The notes beneath the pieces were generated by a model, which ran no database searches, was not told where the DNA came from, and worked only from the letters and a program-made list of their open reading frames with translations. From contig JARFJB010000821.1 in assembly GCA_036346205.1 (NCBI GenBank), positions 2,162,222 through 2,226,221 on the forward strand: DNA of 64,000 nucleotides. Direction: 5' to 3'. The position numbers and the translations under genes are program-made. Shown here in pieces: positions 57,777 through 64,000 of this stretch. Positions within the stretch are counted from its first letter, which is position 1. The number at the start of each line of letters is the position of its first letter. The stretch comes from Vesta saturnalis. Taxonomy: Eukaryota > Arthropoda > Insecta > Coleoptera > Lampyridae.

Positions 57777-58706
57777 ATGTCTCGTGACGTAGCGCTTTTT
57801 GTTAAAAAATGTCACAAATGCCAAATTAATAAAATCAAATTAAAACAACCAGAACCAATGACTATAACACCGACTCCTCAAAAGCCATTCGATATCGTAT
57901 GTATTGATACGATTGGGAAACTACCAACATCAAATGATGGGAATCAATACGCTATAACAATACAGTGTGAATTAACAAAATACATAGTGATAATACCAAT
58001 CCCTAATAGAGAGGCAGTAACGGTAGCAAACTATTTAGTAAAGAATTTCATTCTTATTTATGGACCTATGAAAGAAGTTCGAACAGACATGGGCACAGAA
58101 TATAAGAATCAGGTATTCGACAATGTAACTAAACTACTCTCGATCGAACATCGCATATCCACCGCATATCATAGTCAATCTATAGGGGGTTGTGAAAGAA
58201 ACCACCGTGTTCTGAATGAATATTTACGTATGTATGTAAATGATTCAAAATCAGATTGGTCCACTTGGACACAATATTATGCATTTTGTTATAACACAAC
58301 ACCGAGTACGTACCATAATTATACTCCATTCGAGCTGGTATTTGGCAGAAATGCCATTATCCCAGAGTCACCAAGCGGATCACGTGTAGACCCTATTTAC
58401 AATATAGACGCTTATGATAAGGAATTACGGTATAGGTTGCAATACGCTCATAAGCGAGCGAAAGAGCACTTAGAAAAGGCTAAAATAGACCGTGCGACTG
58501 CTCATAATACCATTGCTTGTCGACAAAATTTGAAACCAGGTGATCTTGTTATACTAACCAATGAGGAACGACACAAATTTGATCCTTGGTACCAGGGTCC
58601 GTATTCAGTGGTTAGTGTTCAAGAACCGAATTGTACAATTAAAAATGTAGACGGAAGACAGTTGACAGTACACAAAAATCGAATACGAAAATATATGTCA
58701 AAGTAG
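57777..58706 (+). pseudogene. Ty3/gypsy integrase
   Basis: It begins within the HHCC finger (VKKCHKCQINK). Catalytic residues are in FDIVCIDTIGKL (Asp), VRTDMGTEYKN (Asp) and SIGGCERNHRVLNEYLR (Glu, DDE spacing normal). The C-terminal part has LKPGDLVILTNEERHKFDPW and YQGPYSVVSVQEPN, the SH3-like and GPY motifs. This 309-codon stretch is intact; the upstream shift makes the whole polyprotein discontinuous. Confidence 0.88.
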
Positions 58707-58954
58707 TATGTTAGAACATAAGTATAGTTTTAAGAGTGTGAGTAGAGATAGATAATGTACCTTACTAATGTCCTATTCTCCTTAAGAAGGGATGGATACT
58801 TGTAGTTAGTTAGTTATATTATACCTTAGACATGTACTTGTAATTATTTTATGTATTTAACTACGTAATCTTAATTCAAATAAAATCTTTTCCTTTATTC
58901 GAGAATGCCCTCGCAAGTGGCCATAACAAGGATCATTCTCCTAAAAGGGGAGGG

Positions 58955-59326
58955 TGTGATGCAATTACGAAACATTCAATTTCATTTCAATTTCAATAGA
59001 ATAAGTAAAACACATTTAAAAGTTAAACTACTTAAATTACTTAGTATGCAAATATGCAATAACAATTATTACAATATAAATAGACCAATGTACTAACGGA
59101 ATTGTAAAGTCATGCATTCTTATCAACACACTTTTCACTATTATAAATAGAAGTAACAAGGTAAAACTAGAACAGATTGTAAACAGATTGTAAACATATA
59201 TACTCTTGTCGTTAAGTACATCATTGTTAATTTGCGCAATAAATAATCTCTCTAAAACATGTGAGAATAAATATTAATAACACCATTCTAACCTTAAACA
59301 AACACCAATTGGAGTTAAATAGTACA
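58955..59326 (+). repeat. 3' LTR of the Ty3/gypsy element
   Basis: Starts TGTGATGCAATTACG and ends TAGTACA. Compared with the 5' LTR it has scattered one-to-few-base insertions and an internal ACAGATTGTAA duplication near 59170-59200. Confidence 0.82.
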
Positions 59327-59462
59327 TCGGTTTAATTGGTGCATACAATAAATATTTGAGTTGCCATAAATGCAAGTAGTTTCAATTGTTATACAAAAAC
59401 GTTTTGACAGATATGTTCAGTGTTGCTGTCAGTTGTGATTGGCCAGTTTTTGAAATGCGATC

Positions 59463-60368
59463 GAGCTTGTCGGCAAAATTCAGACTGCGGCCAATGAAGC
59501 CGCTTTCTCTCTTGGACCCATAAAATCGGGCGAGAAATACTGTGCCGCGTACAATCATTTTAAAGAGTGGTGCAATTCGAAGAATGTAAATACATTTGAA
59601 GAAAATGTGCTTCTAGCATATTTCAAGACAAGGGTCAAGTAGAAAAAATGGAAATCATCGACCATGTGGTCGCGATATTCCATGATCAAATCACAACTAA
59701 TAACTAACCTTGGAATGGATATAAGAAGCATGGAATGGATATAAATAAACATTTAAAGTTACGTGCGTTCTTAAAAAAAGCAAACTAGGGATACCTACTT
59801 GGCAAAAAATCAAGAATTTTTCCAAAGGAGCAGTTTGAAACTTTTTTATTTGAAGTGCAAGATGATTTGTATTTAGGATTAAACGTAATACTTACGTTTT
59901 AGATCATTTTAACTTTGTGGTTTAAATATGTAATTGCCTTAGATTGTTTTATTAATTGGAGTAACTGTAGCCTGCAGACGTGATGAAATGGAAAAAATGA
60001 AAACTACAGACATAGAGGACATGGGGAATGTTATTTTGACTAAAATTCCGGATAGTAAGACTACAAAAGCTCGATCGTTCACAATAATTGGAGAAAATTA
60101 CCTCGAAATTTATCGAAAATACGCAGCGTTAAGACCAAAAGACATGCCAGAAATTAGATTTTTTTAAAAATATCAAAATAGAAAATTAAATAATTCAATG
60201 GAATACACAGGCCATTGTTTAAGACGTACTTCTGCTACACTATTAATTGATGGAGGAGGTAGTATTGAATCGCTAAAGTGGCAAGGGGGTTGGAAGTCGA
60301 GTAGTGTAGCGGAAGGATATATAGAGGAGTCACTGGGAGATAAAAATGAGAACGCAAGAAAATATTGA
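59463..60368 (+). pseudogene. Crypton-like tyrosine recombinase remnant
   Basis: N-terminal SAM-like part: YNHFKEWCNSKNVNTFEENV and LLAYFKTR, a stop at 59638, then STMWSRYSMIKSQLITNLGM and, in another frame, RIFPKEQFETFLFEVQ. The catalytic part from about 59955 is one frame with a single stop at 60165: VACRRDEMEKM (first Arg), IPDSKTTKARSFTI, GHCLRRTSATLLIDGGG (His-x-x-Arg), GGWKSSSVAEGYIEES (Trp and nucleophile Tyr). Some 35 residues before GHCLRR seem deleted. Such enzymes integrate circular DNA without TIRs. The relation to Cryptons and to KCTD1/ZMYM-type domesticated recombinases is from memory of motifs. Confidence 0.78.
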
Positions 60369-60902
60369 ATGAAGGTATAACACCGAGTGTCAGCAGGACA
60401 AATGTTATGGAACCATTAGCATCTCATTTGATTACAGAAAATTTAACTTAGTCTGCACAATACTGCATGGTTTTAATTTTCACAATGCAACATTGTCAAA
60501 CTGCACGTTTAATATTAGTTTGAGAAATAAAAATGACGTTTAAATTTATATTGCTTATTGTTGTTGTGTGTTATTATTTTAACGTTTTCATGGCAACACT
60601 TTTCCCTGCAAGGAGGGAAAAGGAAAAGTAAAACTGCCGCCGGCGGAGAAGTAGCATTTTTCCGCAGTCAGCTCAGTCAACTTATAACCTAATTATTGGA
60701 CGTTTCAAGAAAATAGTATATTATGTTATTAGCAGTAAAAGTTATAGTTTATGTGGCGAAGCTGAATGTTTATTTTGCGGAACGAAGTGAGGCAAATAAT
60801 TGTCCAGCTGAGCCACATAAACTCAGTTTTAAGGGACCCACAGACCAACGCGAATTATCCGCTGACGCTGCGAATATTTCGCGGAGATGAATTCGCAGCG
60901 CT
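60369..60902. other. Spacer with a CpG-rich patch
   Basis: The part around 60600-60660 and 60840-60960 is unusually rich in CG (GCCGCCGGCGG, GCGAATATTTCGCGG). The second piece probably begins the Harbinger-related region. Confidence 0.35.
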
Positions 60903-61205
60903 GTATATACGTGGCAGTTTATGGACAAGCACAGACCTGAGCGTCACCTCTCGCGCTGCGTAGCGTTTTTATTCGGGGCGAATTCAGTTCGCTGCTGACA
61001 GCGTTTTATTTCGCTCCGTAATTAATTTCGCACACTCGAACAATGGGAAGTACGGAAAAAAGCGGTAAGTATTAATTATTGACCTTTTTAATATAATTTT
61101 TTTTAAATTTCAAATTTGTAAAAAAGTATAGTAATAAACATTTACGAGTAGGTGTTTTTATAGGGGACACGATATTTGAAAAAAAAATTGCTACTACACA
61201 CAGAT

Positions 61206-61281
61206 GTTCTAGCAAGTTATTGTAAGTTGCGTGTCTCACACACACATGTGTTTAATGCAACTTACAATAACTTGCTAGAAC
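61206..61281. repeat. Perfect 25-bp inverted repeat (hairpin)
   Basis: Arms 61206-61230 (GTTCTAGCAAGTTATTG...) and 61257-61281 are exact complements with a 26-base CA/GT-rich loop. With two mismatches the arms extend outward through ACACAC. The second repeat copy at the window end stops just as it enters the same sequence. Confidence 0.9.
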
Positions 61282-61379
61282 ACCCGTGTGTAAGATAGGA
61301 AATGTCTTAAGAAATAGTTCTTTTTTTTTGTATTTACAGTAGCAAAATTTTTTTCAGATATTGTGTCCCCTGTAATACA

Positions 61380-62005
61380 TATTTGTGTATTTTTAAGAAT
61401 TAAAATAATCCATAAACTTTTCTCGAATAGAAGATGAAAATGTTGCTATCCGTCTTGGATCATTCCCTAAATTAGTAAAAGCTCCAAGTTCAGCTTCTGG
61501 TGGCTCCAAAAAAAATCCACGAATTGAACGTCACATTTTTTTGTGTATAAAAATGTGCAAGATAAACTTGTTTTTACAATCAGGGCAGTAGTAGTTACTC
61601 TTGTTTCTATTGGCCTTATAAAATATTCGCCATTTGTGAGCCAACATCCCGAAAGAGTTTTCTACTACCCTTCTTGCAGTACAGTCTTTTATTATATTTC
61701 TTCTTCCGAATATTTGTTTTGGTTTGCCTATATAGAAACGGTCTCATGAGATATGGCTTTAGAGCAAAAGCTTCATCTCCGATTAACACATAACGATAGG
61801 AATCATTTCGTCCTGGAAGATTTGTTAGTCTAGGGACGTTCATCAATCTGTTTCAAATTTCTGTCCCATATTGGAAGCCTAGAAAACACCACCATCGCTA
61901 TTTTTTCCAAAACCACCAATATCGACGCAGATAAATTTGTAATCTGGACCAACAATACCCAGCAGCACAATTGAAAATTTATTTAAATAGCACCAGTAAT
62001 TCTAT
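61380..62005 (-). pseudogene. PIF/Harbinger transposase, C-terminal half
   Basis: Minus strand: FSIVLL...VGPDYKFICVDIGGFGKNSD (catalytic Asp), NVPRLTNLPGRNDSYRYVLI, GDEAFALKPYLMRPF (second Asp) and, after shifts, a YNKRL piece that corresponds to the YNYRLSRARRVVENSFG block. The tail has SQMANIL. Several frameshifts and stops. It matches the DDE_4 type nuclease of PIF/Harbinger. Confidence 0.75.
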
Positions 62006-62850
62006 TCAGTCTTATCTGGACACTTGATGATAATTAGGAGTAATTAGGAGGAGAAGTAATTAGGCGTACCAAAACGAAACCTGGTCAAGATGCAACTAAA
62101 ACCAAAATATGGGTAAGGGCACATCACATGGAAGCTTTTGGACCTTTCCTAACGTTCGCTAAAACTATCTCTAACGTGTGTAAAATTACTTCTGTACAAG
62201 GTACTAACTGTCAGTGTAGATGACGATTTTGAATCTGAAAATGTTCAATTACGTTCAGAAAATAATTCTATTGAAGATACAGTAGATACGGAACTGCAAG
62301 ATACACACCCACAAGTTATTAATAGTAGTCAGTCACCACATATAACACCATCAGTATTGGAATCGCCAGATGCTGCAACACCAACAAAGTAAAAAGAAAA
62401 GAGAAAAAAGTGTTTCAACCTTCGTCTTCTGTTGGAGATATGATAAAATATTTTGAAAATAAAAATAAGAGAGACCATGACGCGATTGATTCTCTCTTGT
62501 TAGCACATGCTAAAACGATCAAAACCTTATCTGGACGAAGACAGGTCATAACAAAAATGAAAATTGCTCAAGTCATCCTTGAGCAAGAACTTTTATACCA
62601 GGAGGAACTAGCGTCATCATCACAACAAAACAATGCTCTCGCAAGACCCGAAAGTGTACATAGTTATTACCAGAATTGTTCTACCAGCACCACCCCTTCA
62701 CCATGTCCTTCGATAGCATGTTGTAATGACAGTCGCTCGAGGACCATACAGAATATTGAACCACTTGAAGGGCCTACGGAATATCAAACTAGTGCCTCGG
62801 AAGCAAATTCAGCTTCTAATTTTGTAACATTATTTGCTCCATATGTTTAA

Positions 62851-63059
62851 AATACACATAATTTTGTAATTACCAAAACTTTTCTTAATATTTTTGAATT
62901 ATTGGAGAATATTTTTAATTAAGTTATATGATATCTAATTCTTTATATCCGTTGTTCATGAGAAAATCTAATAAATAAACGAAAAGACTGGCTATTTGTT
63001 ACATTAATGCAATAGCACGTGGTTCTTCTGGCTATAATTTGTGTCAGATTTCCGAATAT
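62851..63059. other. Short spacer in the Harbinger region
   Basis: Between the MADF/BESS stop and the transposase N-terminal half; its right part continues the minus-strand frame weakly (ITDDIRKSDTNYS). Confidence 0.4.
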
Positions 63060-63363
63060 CATCTGTAATGAGGTCTAAAACTTCATCATAACACTCACGG
63101 TCATTCTAAAATAAATATAAAATCTTTTTTCATCTTTTCGAATCTCTGGCATCAAGGTAAGAAATTCGACGTATGTTCGTCGTTCTAAATTAATGTCATG
63201 TACCCACTTTCTTTTTTTCCTGAAAAAAAAAAGGGATACATTTATCCACATAAAACGCTCTAAGTACATAATTGTTGTGGTAAAAAAATGCTAACTTGGC
63301 ATTTTCTTCCGCCTCCAAGGTAAGTAATAAAATAGCCTCTTCTTCGTCTGATGAAGTATACAT
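63000..63363 (-). pseudogene. PIF/Harbinger transposase, N-terminal half
   Basis: Minus strand ATG at 63363: MYTSSDEEEAILLLTLEAEE, then after a shift RKKRKWVHDINLERRTYVEF, LTLMPEIRKDEKRFYIYFRM and, in another frame, YDEVLDLITDDIRKSDTNYS. The WVHxxN...DExxFxxYFRM block is typical of this superfamily. The part that should follow and lead to the DDE core is absent here and lies on the far side of the MADF/BESS gene. Confidence 0.75.
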
Positions 63364-63668
63364 TTAAAAAAAATAACAATTTTACCACTATTCGCACTGA
63401 CGCTCCGGTGTGAATGAACAATAAATTTTCACTGCCGCGCTGCGTGCGAATATTATCGCCGTGAAATATACTCCGAATAATATATACTATTTTATCCGCA
63501 AATGTAATCAGATAAATTAAAAATAAATGGTAAAGATCGAAAGGAAAGGGAAAAACTAATTAGTAAGTAATAGTACATTTCAAACCAAGGTAATAAAGTA
63601 CTATTTTGCAGATCGATCACGTTCCGAGGTTTGAATACTATTTTTCTCCAGCCCAGTCTCACTATGGT

Positions 63669-63698
63669 ATAATTATATATATATATATATATATATAC
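63669..63698 (+). repeat. (AT)n microsatellite
   Basis: About fourteen AT units directly left of the second repeat copy. Confidence 0.85.
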
Positions 63699-64000
63699 GT
63701 GGCGGTTTTTGGACAAGCACAGACCTGAGCGTCACCTCTCGCGCTGCGTAGCGTTTTTATTCGGGGCGAATTCAGTTCGCTGCTGACAGCGTTTTATTTC
63801 GCTACGTAATTAATTTCGCACACTCGAACAATGAGAAATACGGAAAAAAGCGGTAAGTATTAATTATTGACCTTTTTAATATAATTTTTTTTTTAAACTT
63901 CAAATTTATAAGAAGGTATAGTAAATAAACATTTACGAGTAGGTGTTTGTTATACGGGACACGATATTTGGAAAAAAAATTGCTACTACACACGGGTGTT
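63691..64000 (+). repeat. Second copy of the Harbinger-associated left end, cut by window edge
   Basis: From TATACGTGGC onward this repeats 60903-61210 in the same orientation with few changes. It includes CTCTCGCGCTGCGTAGCG, an ATG exon (63831, MRNTEKS with donor GTAAGT) and GACACGATATTTG. The copy is about 2788 bp downstream of the first. Confidence 0.85.

Larger units (their letters stand above)
53134..59326 (+). mobile_element. Ty3/gypsy LTR retrotransposon without env
   Basis: Two related terminal repeats bound it: 53134-53477 and 58955-59326, both starting TGT and ending ACA. They share blocks such as CACTATTATAAATAGAAGTAA and CTCTTGTCGTTAAGTAC with indels between them. A primer-binding-like GGCGACTGCAAAAG follows the left repeat; a polypurine tract AAAAGGGGAGGG precedes the right one. 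Inside are protease remains, RT, RNase H and integrase in the Ty3/gypsy order. No gag frame is visible in 53478-55300 and no env after the integrase. A matching short target duplication was not found. Confidence 0.88.
61043..62850 (+). pseudogene. Harbinger second protein (MADF/BESS type), split
   Basis: The first exon may be 61043-61064 (MGSTEKS, donor GTAAGT). From about 62065 the frame reads RRTKTKPGQDATKTKIWVRA, HHMEAFGPFLTFAKTI, with the layout of a MADF C-terminus. A shift near 62190 leads to VSVDDDFESENVQLRSENN and a Ser/Thr-rich linker. After a stop at 62390, VFQPSSSVGDMIKYFE and KRDHDAIDSLLLAHAKTI then ITKMKIAQVILEQELLYQEE form a BESS-like helix pair. In PIF/Harbinger elements this partner helps the transposase reach DNA and the nucleus. 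The middle of the MADF domain is not visible, as transposase sequence occupies that place. Confidence 0.55.
60903..63690. mobile_element. PIF/Harbinger-related region with rearranged genes
   Basis: It carries a MADF/BESS-type gene on the plus strand and transposase halves on the minus strand. The C-terminal half (61380-62005) lies left of, and the N-terminal half (63060-63363) right of, the MADF part. About 300 bp at its left end (from 60903) repeat directly at 63691. Element ends were not resolved. Confidence 0.6.

Noticed and set aside
58707..58954. An env gene after integrase
   Set aside because: Only about 250 bases before the 3' LTR, no open frame with membrane features.

Overview
This window looks like AT-rich insect nuclear DNA. 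It holds one intron-containing host gene with 47-75 bp short introns and GT-AG sites, surrounded and invaded by transposable elements (TEs). Their types (mariner, MULE, pogo, piggyBac, Sailor-like, PIF/Harbinger, Ty3/gypsy, Penelope-like, several LINEs, a tRNA-derived SINE) are typical of arthropods. No bacterial operon, CRISPR array or free-standing tRNA or rRNA gene is seen. The species cannot be named from the sequence.

The only clear host gene is an SLC26-family anion transporter (SLC26A11-like) on the minus strand, 18951-38924. It was assembled by eye from eight exons. All seven introns have GT-AG ends and keep one open frame from an ATG to a TGA (597 codons). The first intron (about 11 kb) carries a pogo element, a Sailor-like element split by a piggyBac, and a LINE fragment split by a SINE. 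The sixth intron (about 6.5 kb) carries a LINE that itself contains a mariner-like element with terminal inverted repeats (TIRs) of about 0.4 kb. The last bases of exon 6 plus its splice donor occur a second time on the other side of that LINE, as expected of a target-site duplication (TSD).

Layout: 1-1700, decayed DDE-type TE of uncertain superfamily. 2435-4902 (-), MULE transposase with C2H2, FLYWCH-like, DDE and SWIM parts. 5664-6122, shrunken Sailor-like copy. 6782-7943 (-), mariner with an apparent intron. 8000-13400, featureless AT-rich DNA. 13412-13788 (-), SINE. 16083-17215 (-), LINE tail. 18951-38924 (-), SLC26 gene with its intronic TEs. 39860-41080, fold-back array of about 125-bp repeats. 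41237-41940, Penelope-like fragment. 42233-42630, simple-sequence block. 44180-45490 (-), decayed DDE-type TE. 45750-48000 (-), LINE. 49402-50478, mariner remnant. 53134-59326, Ty3/gypsy long terminal repeat (LTR) element. 59463-60368, Crypton-like tyrosine recombinase remnant. 60903-64000, PIF/Harbinger region with a scrambled gene order and a second copy that runs off the edge.

Almost every TE reading frame is broken, so the TEs here are relics. The useful information is in the nesting order, the precise insertion sites and a few unusual structures: the fold-back array, a 25-bp perfect hairpin, subterminal palindromes and iterated motifs, and hammerhead-like CTGATGA...GAAA hairpins. All family calls are from motif recognition by eye, without database searches.
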